From Nelumbo lutea (lineage: Eukaryota; Streptophyta; Magnoliopsida; Proteales; Nelumbonaceae): a stretch of DNA of 64,000 nucleotides. The notes under the pieces are model-generated. The model made no database searches and was not told the DNA's origin. It was given only the letters and a program-made list of their open reading frames with translations. Of the stretch, positions 23,470 through 36,100 are shown piece after piece; position 1 is the first letter of the stretch, and each line of letters opens with the position of its first letter. The stretch lies in contig JAKGHH010000008.1 of assembly GCA_022828595.1 (NCBI GenBank), positions 26,032,378 through 26,096,377 on the forward strand, given 5' to 3'. The translations under genes and the position numbers were made by a program.

Positions 23470-24343
23470 GTAAACTGTGATATTTCCTTGGAATAAAAGT
23501 CATGAGATGTACCGCAGAAATTTCATTGTCACAATGCAAGTATACATTTGGATTTACTTGAGGAGACATGTATGTTGGGGTGTAAACCTGTGGCTACACC
23601 AATGGATCCAAATACTAAACTTGCATCAGATTAGGGGGAGCTGATTGAAGATCCTGGACAGTATAGGAGACTGGTTGGGAAGCTGAATTATTTGACTATT
23701 ACTCGCCCAAACATCTGTTTTATTGTTGGGGTGGTAAGTCAGTTCATGAGTTCTCCCTGTGTTCCTCACCTTGAAGTAGTGCTTAGAATCATAAGATATC
23801 TCAAGGGTTCACTTGGTATGGGAATTGTTTATAGAGATAACGGTCAATTACTGTATTAGGCTTCACATATGTAGACTGGGCTAGGTCATTGACTGATAAG
23901 AGATCAACGATAGGGTATTGTACTTTTCTAGGTGGAATGTTGTTACGAAGTCAAGTGCTGAAGTTGAGTATAGGGCTATGAGTCAAGCAGCTGGGGAGTT
24001 GGTTTGGCTTAAAAGTCTTCTTCATGAAATTGGGATACCTATTAAACTACCCATGCATTTACATTGTGATAATCAAGCAACAATCTATATTGCCTCATAT
24101 CCTATTTTTCATGAGAGGACAAAGCATATAGAGGTGGATTGCCATTTTGTTATAGAGAAGGTTCAAAGTGGTGATATCAACACCCCTTTCGTGAAAATTG
24201 GATACCAGCTGGCTCATTTGTGGACTAAAGCCTTACACCGACCTTGTATTGATTTCATTACTAGCAAACTAGGAATGTATGATATATACACACCAGCTTC
24301 AGGGGGAGTGTTGAGGGGAACAAATTTCTTGTGTTTGGGGTAG
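23470..24343 (+). pseudogene. copia I RNase H
   Basis: Degenerate at the start (LRIIRYLKGS, stops near 23860), then open from 23918: KSSAEVEYRAMSQAAGELVW, LHCDNQATIYIA, TKHIEVDCHFVIEKV, LAHLWTKAL, the usual copia RNase H end. The open frame runs through the polypurine tract (24300-24308) into the 3' LTR. Confidence 0.85.
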
Positions 24344-24636
24344 TAGGGTAGCTTAGTATTTCCTTTCTTTTATTAAGGGAAATCCTATCCAGAATTTATC
24401 ATAAACGGGTATTTTTGTAAACATCTTTTATTTACACTAATATAAGTAGTGGGTCGACTGGTTTAGAGGGTTAGTGACTTCTAAACTATTCCCTAATCAG
24501 TTTTGACCTAGTTCTCTTCTCTCAGTCTTCTCCTGTCTTTTTCTCTTCCTCTTCATTTTCTACTTTATCTTTTTTTCTTTTTTTTTATTTGTGGTTGCTG
24601 CCTCATTACTGATTGACAGTGATTACCATGTTTTCA
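24309..24636 (+). repeat. 3' LTR of copia I
   Basis: 328 bp, TGTTGAGG to TTTTCA, preceded by the polypurine tract AGGGGGAG. Several indels and many substitutions against the 5' LTR, indicating an old insertion. Confidence 0.85.
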
Positions 24637-25195
24637 GGGTTAATATCCTAGGATAAGACTTAATGAGAGGGAATTGGATGAGGAGAAATGTAGTAGTTGA
24701 AATTATATTTTGTGCCCTCAGAGAGGGACCAAATTCAAAAAACAGGGGTATTCTAATCAAGAATAGGATTCAATGAATGTCAGTGGGAGTTAATACTTTA
24801 AATGAGACTTAATGGGAGGGATTTGAATGAAGAGAAAAGTGGTTTTTCAAATTACTTTTTTGTCCTTAAAATTAGAAAATGACCAAATTTAAAAAAATGG
24901 GGTAATTTAGTCAAATAAAAGTTCCACACCATTATTCACACATAATAATATAGAAAAGCATTAAATGAAAAATGTAAAATGAAAATTTTGCTCTAGCTTA
25001 TTTTCCAATTTTTGAACAAAAGAAGTACTTTTGTTTCTTTTTATCAAATAAGCACTAAATGGAGATGTGAAATAACAATTTTGCCTTTAGTTGTTTTCCA
25101 ATTCAAACTTTAGAGGGGGGCATTTGTTGTCCAATGAAAATTCTAGAAGCAAAGACACATATTTGCACTTTTATAGATAGTACAGATATATTGAA
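24637..25195 (-). mobile_element. Helitron-like repeat, reverse copy
   Basis: On the minus strand it begins near 25190 with TCTGTACTATCTATAAAAG and contains two successive units of a block (ATTAAGTCT..., CTCATCCAATTCCCT-like, GGTCCCTCTCT, ATACCCCTGTTTTTTGAAT) that is also present at 4368-4560 on the plus strand. The copia I insertion lies inside one of these units, since AGGATTCAATA at 16571 continues the same unit on the other side. Helitron assignment is tentative. Confidence 0.4.
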
Positions 25196-25330
25196 TTTTA
25201 ATAAGAGTTTGTCTGCAAATTTGATTTAAGTGCAACTAAAATGTATATACAAGGGATATGAAAAAGCATAGGTTTTTGTGGCTGTAATATTGAACATAAT
25301 ATTTAAAAATTAGTTATCTATAGTGGTTGT

Positions 25331-28300
25331 AGTAGAAGATCAAGACTGTAATCAGTCTTGAATCCTAATAGGTTTTAGGTTTACAAAACAGAAGAAAAGT
25401 GAGAGGAGAGAGAATAGAAGAGAAACAGGAGAACACAAGTGGTTGAAAGGAGGGACAGATTCTAATAGATCTGCTGCCGCCACTTTCTTATTATTTATAG
25501 GTTATGTTTAGTACATAATGGAAAAGACACATCTGCCGTTAGTACTTACATAATAAATAAAGTAAATAAAAGCTGAAATAAATAACAACTGAATTAACAA
25601 ACTGACTCAAACTGACACTACTATAATTGAAACAAATAACTACACATGTTGTCCTACGAACACAGTGGGGACCACATCAGTGTTCTCTACACTCCCCCTC
25701 AAGTTGGGAGTAGATATCTATCATTCCCAACTTGGATAGGTCTGTCTCTAACTTCTTCCTTGGTACAACCTTGGTGAGGATATCCGCGAGCTGCATATTA
25801 GATGTGATGTACGGAAGACACACTTCTTGTGATGTGACCCTTTGTCGCACAAAATGTCGATCAACTTCGATATGTTTAGTTTTGTCATGCTGCATTTGGT
25901 TGTGGGCTATATTAATAGCTACCTGATTATCACAATACAACATCAAGGGCTTTTCATAGTCAATACCCAACTCTTCAAGTAGTGACCTTAGCCATAAGAT
26001 TTCAGCCACTCCATTAGCCATTGACCTGTATTCCGCTTCAGCACTGGAGTGGGAAACAACACTCTGCTTCTTACTCCTCCAAGAGACAATGTTACCTCTC
26101 ACAAGGGCACAATATCCAGAGGTAGACCTTTTGTCATCAACACTCCTAGCCCAATCGGCATCTGTATAGACTTCCACCCTCATGTGATTATTGTTCTTGA
26201 GCAGTATACCTCTACCCAGGCATCTCTTCAAGTATGCTAATATTTTCTCTGCCGCAAGAAGATGAGAAGATCTATGGAAGTGCATGTACTGGCTAACAAC
26301 ACTAACTGCATAGCTGATATCCGGCCGAGTGAGGCAGAGATATAGGAGATTTCCAACCAATCGTTGGAACATAACTTTGTCTTCAAGAGGCTCCCCGCCC
26401 TCTGCACTAATCTTGTGATTTTGTTCGATGGGTGTATCAGCCGGCTTAACATCCAACTTTCCAGTTTCTACCAACACATCTAGAACATATTTTCTCTGAG
26501 AGATAAAAATCCCTTGCTTGGATCTAGCAACCTCAATACCCAAAAAGTACTGTAGTGCACCAAGATCTTTCACCTCAAACTCTTGATGAAGGAGCTGTTT
26601 GAGGGACTCAATCTCATGACTGTCATTTCCTATCACCACAATATCATCAACATATACTGCAAATAGTGTCAGAGAGGACTCTACCCTCTTGATGAAGAGT
26701 GTATGATTTGACTGGGCTTGTACATAACCAAACTTTTCAAGGGCTAATTTGAACCTATCAAATCAGGCTCTAGGTGACTGCTTCAAACCATACAATGCCT
26801 TGTTCAGTCGGCAAACCTTCTTACTTGTCTCTGTATCATAGAATCCAGGAGGCAACTGCATGTAAACCTCTTCCTGTAAGTCTCCATTCAAAAAGGCATT
26901 TTTAACATCCATCTGAAATAGGGACCAAGAATGATTTGCTGCAAGGGATAACGGAACTCGGATGGTGGTCATCTTGGCTACTGGGGCAAAGGTCTCCAAG
27001 TAGTCTATACCATAAGTCTGAGTGAACCCCTTTGCAACCAGCCAGGTTTTGTACCTTTCAATAGAGCCATCAACATTATGCTTCATAGTGAACACCCATC
27101 TACATCCCATCGGTTTCTTTCCTTTTGGTGGGTCAACTAGTGCCCAAGTATTATTCTTCAACAGGGAATCCATTTCGACTTGCATTGCATCTTTCCATTC
27201 TGAAACTGATAAGTCTTCTTGCACTGTTCTTGGAATAGGGACATCGGCAATGGAAGTGAGATAGGACCGGTAAGATGGAGACAGACGATCATAGGATAAG
27301 AACTGTGAGATGCTGTGAGCCGTAGAAGTGGTGCAATGTCGTTTCCCTTTGCGAATGGCAATAGGGAGATCAAGGTCATCCAAAAGAGGGGAAGTGGCAA
27401 CAGTGAGAGGTATCTCAGTAGGCTCTGGATCTGAGCCGTAGAAGGAACTAGAGCTGGCCAGGATTACCGATGACTAGGATCAACCTGCCTGCATCGCCTG
27501 TGATAGACTCTCAACTCTGGCTCCCTCTGACCACCCTCACCACTACAACCTTCATTATCCAGTGGAATAGGTAAAGGAACAACCCCACTTCTACCAGCCC
27601 CACTTCCACTCTCACTGCTCTCCCCCTGAGGAAAGAAACTCAAAACAGCCCCACTCTCACTGCTCTCCCCCTGAGGAGAAACCCTAGGATAATAGGGTGT
27701 CTCCTCAAAGAAGGTGACATCCATGGAGACAAACCGATTCCCTGAAACCGGATCATAGTAGCAATAACCCTTTTGAGTTTGTGCATAACCAAGGAAAATG
27801 CATTTGGAGGCCTTAGGTTCAAACTTGGAATAATGAGGCCCGAGAAGCTGAACGAAACAGGTACAACCAAAGGTTTTAAGGGGAACAATGAACAACTCCT
27901 CGTCTCGGTATAGAAGGGAAAAGGGGGTTCTCATATCAAGAACTCGGGAAGGAACTCGATTAATGAGATAAACTGCCGTGAGGATAGCATCACCCCAGAA
28001 GCGAATATGTACATTGGAGGTAAACATAATGCTTATGCCTATTCTTCCTTTCGGCAACGCCGTTCTGCTGTGGTGTATAAGGGCAAGTGTTCTGGTGAAT
28101 AACTCCATGGCTAAGAAGGTAGGCGGTCAATGGCTGAGCAAAGTATTCCTTTGCATTATCAGATCTAAGGACTTTGATTTTGGTCCCAAACTGAGTGAGA
28201 ACCATCTGATGGAAGTTTTGGGTCAGAGCAGGAACCTCATTCCGAGAACGCATAAGATAGACGCAAGAAAAATGGGTATGGTCATCAACAAACAGTAGAA

Positions 28301-31161
28301 AATATCTGTACCCACCCATAGAAGAGATATGATATGGCCCCCAAACATCAGTATGCACAATATCAAAAGAGGAATTACTCCTTTTATTACTTAAAGAATA
28401 AGATGTTCTACAATGTTTGGCAAATTCACAACTTTCACACCTCAACTTTGATAACTCAACAGACTCAAATAAAGCAGGAAACAGACTCTTCAAAGACTTA
28501 AAAAGATAAATGACCTAATCGGTTATGCCAAAGCATAACCGAACTCACGGACTGGGAAACAAAAGACTTCTTATCCACTGACTCCTCCCGACAAGAACTC
28601 TCTCCAAGTAGATAGATCCCGTTCGTCTCACGACCAGTCCCAATCACCTTCCTCGTCTCCAAATCCTAAAAAACACATCGGTCAGGGAAAAATGTTATTG
28701 AACAGTTCATGTGTTTGGTAATACTACTAATTGAAAGCAGGTTAGTATCAAGCTTAGGAACATGCAAGACAGAAGATAAAGAGATAGTATCCGATAATTT
28801 GATGTCCCCCTTGGCCGAAACGGGAACAAGAGAGCCATCAGCAATGGATACTCTATCTCGGTCAGAGGACAAGTGATAAGAAGTGAACAAAGATGGCAAG
28901 CTAGTCATATGGTCAGATGCACCTGAATCTATTACCCAACAGTGGTTAGTATTACCTGGAGCTGAAGCATGGTAATCTGAGGCTTGAGTACCTGAATGTG
29001 CAAATGCAGATGTGGCAGGAGCTGATGGCGACTGAGATGGATGAGCTGAACTCCAACTTCCTTTTCCAACTGTATGAGGGCAGCCCGAACAGCAGCTAAA
29101 GTCTCTAGGGATGTGCCTAATGAGGATGCTGAATCAGTGTTCACGACCACATGAGCATCCCTTCTTATTTCTTAGTTTTGCTGGGACCAAGTGAGGATGT
29201 AGCTTCCAACAAGTATCTTTTGTGTGCTTGGGTTTTTTGCAATGTTCACATACCAGATCCCGTTTATCTTCCTTCTCCCGGTCCCTTTCTGAGTCACCCC
29301 CTGGCTTAGGTTTAATAGCTGTCAAGGCTGGGAAAGAGGACTGAGGCTGCATCATGACTTTCCTATTCGTCTCGACCATCTCTTGTCAATATCTGTTGTC
29401 AATATCTGTTGTCGCACAATGTCATAATCTGAATTCAAACCAGCCAGAAACTCAAATACCCTATTCGTCTCGACTTGCTTTCTGTGAGTCTGTGCATCTT
29501 TGGTACTCCCACTCAAGGGTCTCTAGATGGTCAATCTCATGCCACAAGGATTTCAAGGTTGAGGAGTAGACAGAAACTGGCTTCTCTCCTTGTTTAAGGC
29601 TGTTCACCTCACACTTCAGTTCATAGGCTCTGGCAACATTAAGGGGTTGGGAATATGTTTCTTTCACAACATCCCATATTTCTTTGGTTGTCTTTGCCCA
29701 CAAGTAATTTCGGTTGATATGTGGCTGCATAGAATTACACAGCCATGCCATAACCAAATAGTTCTATTGAACCCACTTGGTGTATGTTGGATCCTCCTTG
29801 GAAGGTTTTTTCACATCTCCCAAGATGTAACCCAGTTTTCCCCTTCCTCCAATGGCCATCATGGCTGATTGAGCCCATTCCAAATAATTTGACCCATCAA
29901 ATTTCATAGTTGTAATCTGAAACCCGGTTTCAGATACACTACCATAACTGTGGTTTCCAAAACTACTTTCTCCCTGACCCTTAAACTCCATCTTTGATCA
30001 AGATTTAGTGGCTACAAACTGTTAGAGCCACTATACCAGAAAACAGAGTCAAACAAGTAGGTCTGAAATTTGATCCGAAACCAACACAAATCTGCTTTGA
30101 TTTGTAATCTGATCTGAAACCAGCCGCCTATCACAGTATATGCAAGGAATCAACTCAAATCTGATATGAAATCAATCGGCATGTATAGTACCAGGCAGCC
30201 TGTCAATCTGAGATGCTATTTTCTGAAATCACTACTGTGGGGCCCACTACTGCGAGAGCAAAATTAGGGTTTCAATTGTAGGTCTGAAATAAGTGCTCAA
30301 CTGCACTCTCCAAGCAATCCGCACAAGTGGGACTTGTCGTAGGGCAATATGAAACCCTAAAAAATAGTCACCTCTGAGAGGGGGGGGTTTCGACCCAATA
30401 GTCAAACCCTAGAAACAAACTTAAACATAGTTCGGCAAGTCAAACCCTAGAAACTAACTTGAACACAGTTCGGCCCCTCCTAGATAGGTCCAACCTATCT
30501 CAACTGATTGCAGTCTCTGAAACTCAATAAAAAAAAAAAAAACTTACATATGTACTTCGGTTTACTGTCTTCTAGGGTTACCTGAACCCAACCTTCGCTG
30601 CTTCTTCCTGATTACTAACTCTCTACAAGCCGTGGCAAGTCTTCAACTGTTGCGAACCTCTCTTGGTAATCTCCAAGATTTAGCCACCGAATACTTCTTC
30701 AAAACTTCCAGCCCTAGCTAGTTCTCATGTGGTCGGCTGGACTAGACACACATGAGAAGCCCTAGATAGGCTCTGATACCAAGTAGAAGATCAAGACTGT
30801 AATCAGTCTTGAATCCTGATAGGTTTTAGGTTTACAAAACAGAAGAAAAATGAGAGAAAGGAGAGAGAATAGAAGAGAAACAGGAGAACACAAGTGGTTG
30901 AAAGGAGGGACAGATTCTAACAGATCCGCTGCCGCCACTTTCTTATTATTTATAGGTTATGTTTAGTACATAATGGAAAGGACACATCTGCCCTTAGTAC
31001 TTACATAATAAATAAAGTAAATAAAAGCTGAAATAAATAACAACTGAATTAACAAACTGACTCAAACTGACACTACTATAACTGAAACAAATAACTACAC
31101 ATGCTGTCCTACGAACACAGTGGGGCCCACTGCAGTGGGGCCCACACCAGCGTTTTTTATA
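25331..31161 (-). mobile_element. Ty1/copia LTR retrotransposon II, recent and nearly intact
   Basis: 5,831-bp minus-strand element with LTRs at 25331-25691 (3') and 30782-31161 (5'), perfect 5-bp target duplication GTTGT (25326-25330 and 31162-31166), primer binding site at 30769-30781, polypurine tract at 25692-25700, and Gag, protease, integrase, RT and RNase H in copia order. The LTRs differ at roughly a dozen positions plus an extra ~20 bp in the 5' LTR, so the insertion is fairly young. Only a few lesions break the reading frame: one TAG in Gag, a shift and short duplications after it, shifts in and after the integrase, and one TGA in RT. Confidence 0.95.
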
Positions 31162-33060
31162 GTTGTAATATTGCATATAAATGCCGCTATAGGTATCACC
31201 AATGTTTTAAAACGCGGAGGCATGACGCGAGGCTTTCAACTACCTAGAGGCGTGAGGCGCAGTTCATAATGCAAGAGGCGTAAGCCTCTTGAACACAAGG
31301 AGGGGGTTAGGAGGAGGATGAAGAGGAAGGGGGGATCTCATTTTTTCTTTATTTTTAATAAAAAACTCTTATATTAAGAGTAAAGATGCATAACATTAGT
31401 TGAAAGGGGGGGGGTCTTGTCGGAGGTGAGCAAGCGGAGCGAGCTGTAGTGGTGCATATAATCGCCACAATATCTCTATAATTGTAACTCAATAGCGTCA
31501 TTTACTTATTGCTGCTATATTGTTATATCTATGGTGGCATTTCTAATTGCCACAAAAGACATACATATTGTTTGTCTATGTTTATAGTGGCATATAGATA
31601 TACCACTTTTGACTAAATAAACACCGTTATTGAGTTGTCAATAGTGGTATTTTATTATATACCGCTATAGCTTGTATCGACACAGTTCTCAATGGTGCAA
31701 AATGATATGCTGCGAATACATTGCTATAAATCTATAGTGGCATATAATTTGATGTATAGTACCGAGAAGTAATGCTGCTAAAGACTTTTTTTGTTGTGAA
31801 CTTTGGCAGTCACATCCCTCTTACCTAATCATAAGAAAGAATAAAAACTCATCTAGCAATTTGATTATATTTACTTAAGAAAATAATGATGGTAAAGATT
31901 TATAGAAATATATTGGTTTTTTGTCTTTCTTTCTCTCTCTCTCTCTCACACACACACGCATGCACATGCACAGATAGAAACTAAAACACAATTCAGGAGA
32001 AGAAAAAGAGAGAGGTAAACACTCCAAAGGTAACAGAAAACCTTTTTGTTAGATAACCTCTTTTATATTTCAAGGAGTTACCCTTGCACAATACATAATG
32101 ACATCCTTTATTAGATAACATGATCTCTCAACGTGAGGCAATGACAGTCCATAGCTGCATCCTTGGTTCCAAATATCTGGACTAAATATCTTTAGCAGGT
32201 GAAGTCTTAACAGCTACATGTGTCATAGGGACCTAAAGAATTTCTGACTCTGTTCTTAATCTTGGAAAGATTTGGTTGCGATGTAAACTGCAAAACTTGT
32301 TTCCTTGGTTATGACAGTCTTTATAGTGCTGCATTATTTTGGTTGGCATTCTGTTATATCCAGCATATTTTAAAGGTGGAATAGAGCTTCAACCAGGATT
32401 TTTCTTCAAAACAAATTGAAAAGTCTTCCACTTTTACATGAGATATGAGCAGGACTTTGAGCAGTTCTTATTAAACAAACCTTCTGAGCCCTTTTGAGTA
32501 ATTTTATTTCTTTCTAATTATCATGTAAAATTTAGACATTTCGGGGTTTTATTTATTTTGTCCTGTGATAGTAGAAGATGATGTTCCCAATGAGGATGCA
32601 AAAGTTGAGGTTGTGTCACCAGAGAGATACCTTTTCAGTCGACCAAGGTCATCGGCAGCATCAATCATAGTGGGCCTGGTTGAAGGAGCCTCTTGAGTGC
32701 ATTGAAGGCCTAGTTCAATTAACTCAATGATTGCAATTTCCCAAATGTTTCTAATTTTAGGACTCTGAATCCTTACATCTTTTAGAAGAGATGGATCGAT
32801 AATTTTATCCAAATGTCCATGACAATGTCTCTTCACCCACATTGGCAAGCTCATATCCTCATTGAACATGTTATCCGTAGGTCTCTTTCTGGTCACAATT
32901 TCCATCACAAGGATTCCAAAGCTGTAGACATCACCCTTTGTGGATGCATTTTTTCCCAGTCCATATTCTGGAGTGACATAAAATGTGCAAAAGAATTCTT
33001 AAATCAAGATAGGGAAAGTTCCCTGAATTTTGAAAGTTGTACATGTATATGTATAATATA

Positions 33061-33101
<41 letters not shown>

Positions 33102-36100
33102 GCCAAGAAAACTTTGGGTTGTTTTCTAGACAGGTTGAGCATGGATTGGGGAAAAGTACAACTAACCTCGCCCAGCATAATTTTATGAGATTGAGAATAC
33201 TAACTTCAGTTGATGCTTAATTTGAGTTTTGCCAAGTCTAAATGTTCTGGTATTTTAGTTGGGTTTGAAATGTCATCTAATCATCCTCAACCCAATTGAG
33301 TTGCTTCAAATTTAAATATATGCAAAAACCATATGAAAATTGAGCTAACATCCAACAAGTTAGGGGGTGTGCTCTAACATGAATGATTTTGTTTTCTAAA
33401 ACAAAACCTCCCAATCATTTTTTTTTCATTCAGATTAATTGAATTACTAATAATGTCTTATATGCATAAAGCTACACATCATCATATTTTCTGAAGGCCT
33501 GTACAAAAATCAAGTTCAATTGAGGTTCTATATAAAAAGGTTCTATAGTTGAAAGAGAATGGTACCTGGAGCAATGTATCCAATTGAGCCGCATAGTAAG
33601 TTGGCTGTTGAACTATTGGTGTTTCTTGTTACATTTGCCTCACCAACTCTCATAATCAACCTTGCAATGCCAAAATCTGATACAAGTGCATTCATTTCAT
33701 TGTTTAGGAGGATGTTACTAGGCTTCAAGTCACAATGGATGAACTTAACTGGAGAATGGTGGTGCAAGTAAGCAAGCCCCTCAGCTATGTCACTGCAGAT
33801 ATTCACTCGTGTAATCAAGCTCAAAGAAGAACAAAAGCTCTTTGTCTGTGGGTAAAGATGGCTCTCTAGGCTTCCATTGGCCATGAAAGGTAGAACCAAT
33901 GCCTTAAACTCTGGGAGACTGCAGGCTGTAATAATCCTCATCAGGTTTCGGTGCCGAATTTGTTTCAGAACCTGACATTCTCGGTCAAAGCTCTTGGTGG
34001 AATTTCCAGTTTGCAGCTGTAAAACCTTGATGGCAACCACAGTTTTATCTCTTAGAACCCCTCTGTAAACATGTCCAAAGCTACCAGACCCAATCAATCT
34101 GTTTTGCTCAAACCCTCCTGTTGCGTCAATTAGTTCTCTATAAGTGATTCTTGAGTGGCTAGATCTTAATGCAATAAAAGACTTACTTGAAACACCAATC
34201 CTTCTAAATTCGATTTTTTTTTTAAATTTGTATCCTAATAACCCACAAGCAAGCGTAAGAACAAAAACTGTTGCAGAGAGGCAGCTGGCAACCATAATCA
34301 GGAATTTGTGAGAATGTAGTGCAGATCTATTCCCAGACTGGCAGTGAATTTCTGCTAATGACCAACAGAGATTTGGATTGCCCTTTAATGATTCAAATGT
34401 TAAATAATTAAAGAGACCTCCATTTGGGATTGAACCATTGAAGTTATTGAATGAGAGATTTAGTTGGACTAAACTGCTGGATTTACTCATTTCACCTGGA
34501 ATCTCACCAGAAAGTAGATTGTGTGAGATATCCAAGGACTGGAGGTTTAGAAGATTACCCAAGGATGGAGGAATCCGACCTTGAAGAGAATTGTGAGAAA
34601 AGTTGATCACTTCAACAGCACCACAGCTTGCCAGAGTAGTAGGAATTGCACCGCTGAAATTGTTTGATGACAGATCAATGGCTCGAACCTTGTCCATTTT
34701 TCCAATCTCCATTGGAAGTTCTCCATTAAGGAAATTGTTAGAAAGGTTGAAGTATATTCCCATATCACTTAATCCTGCAATATCTGATGGTATGGTTCCA
34801 GTTAACTTGTTATGTGACAAGTCAAGGATCTGTAGATTTATACACCCTCCAGTGTTTGCTGGTATGGCTCCTGATAGAAGGTTTTCATAGAGGATTAGTA
34901 TCCTAAGCTGAGTAAGATTTACTAGTGAGGCTGGAATTGGTCCAGACAGTTTGTTTCTTGACAAATCTAAGAGGCCCAGGTGACTGAGTTCACCAAGAAG
35001 ATCTGGAATTTGACCACTTAGCGAATTATTAGATAAAATCAATCTTTCTAACTTGGGGAGAAGACCTAACTCAGAGGGAATGGTTCCATTCAGAAGATTG
35101 CTGGATAAATTTAACAAGGTTAGTTTAGAGAGGCCAGCTATACTTGGTGGAATTGAACCATATATTAGATTATCTTCGAGATGAAGCTCTGAGAGATTGG
35201 TGAAAAGCAAGCAATTTATTGATGAAAGTTCACCTCCAAGGTTGTTTCCTGCCATTTCAAGCTCCCTTAGATGGGTCAAATTTGAAATGGCAGCAAAGAA
35301 AGGGCTCAGGTTTGTATTATCATCATCACTCTCTAGAAGGTTACCTGACAGATATAATATCTCCAATAGAGGCATTTTCTTCACGATCTCTGTTGGCAAT
35401 CTACCAGTGAGAAAGTTGTATTCGAGATCAAGCTCAACCATATAGGATGAGTTTGAGAGAGAAGTGGGAATTATCCCACTCAATTGGTTCAGATAAAGTC
35501 GGAAAGTTTCAAGATAAGGAAGATGATTTCCTATCTGTGAAGGGATGAAACCAATGAACAAGTTATCAGAGAGGTCCACGTACTCTAGCTCAGTGCAGTT
35601 GTAGAAAAGGGAGGCTGGAATCCGGCCTTCTAGTTGGTTCTTGCTCAGGTCAATGAACCGAAAGTGTTTAAGCAAGCCAAAATTCTCTGGAACTTGATGT
35701 TGAAGTTGATTTGCACGTAAACTTAGTGCCTCTAGGCTAGCTAGAGCTCCAAACTCAGAAGGAATTGGTCCTCGAAGCAAATTTTCTGAGAGATCAAGCT
35801 GCAGAAGGGATGAGAGATTTGATAGAAATGGTGATATTGTTCCTTGGAGATATCTACTTTTGAGATAAAGGCCAGTTACTCTTTCTCCATTCGAACTGCA
35901 AGACACTCCTTTCCATCGGCAAACATCAATTGTCTCTCTCCAATTATCAAGGGCCTTCTGAGGATCAAACAATATGCCTTGCTTAAATGCCAAGAGTCCT
36001 GATCGGTCTATGTTAATTCCAAGTTTTTTCGGGTGATCTTGAAGAGAACCAACAGTAAATGGAAATGTAAGGAGTAGAATGGCACTGACCATGGTCCAAA

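Larger units (their letters stand above)
16595..24636 (+). mobile_element. Ty1/copia LTR retrotransposon I, degenerate, with nested LINE
   Basis: Full-length plus-strand copia element: 5' LTR 16595-16902, tRNA-iMet primer site at 16903, gag, protease, integrase, RT and RNase H in copia order, polypurine tract, 3' LTR 24309-24636. Flanking pentamers GAGTT (16590-16594) and GGGTT (24637-24641) look like a target duplication with one change. Frequent stops, a deletion in RT, an internal duplication and a 2.6-kb minus-strand LINE insertion show that it is old and inactive. It landed in a repeat unit related to the Helitron-like copy at 24637-25195. Confidence 0.9.
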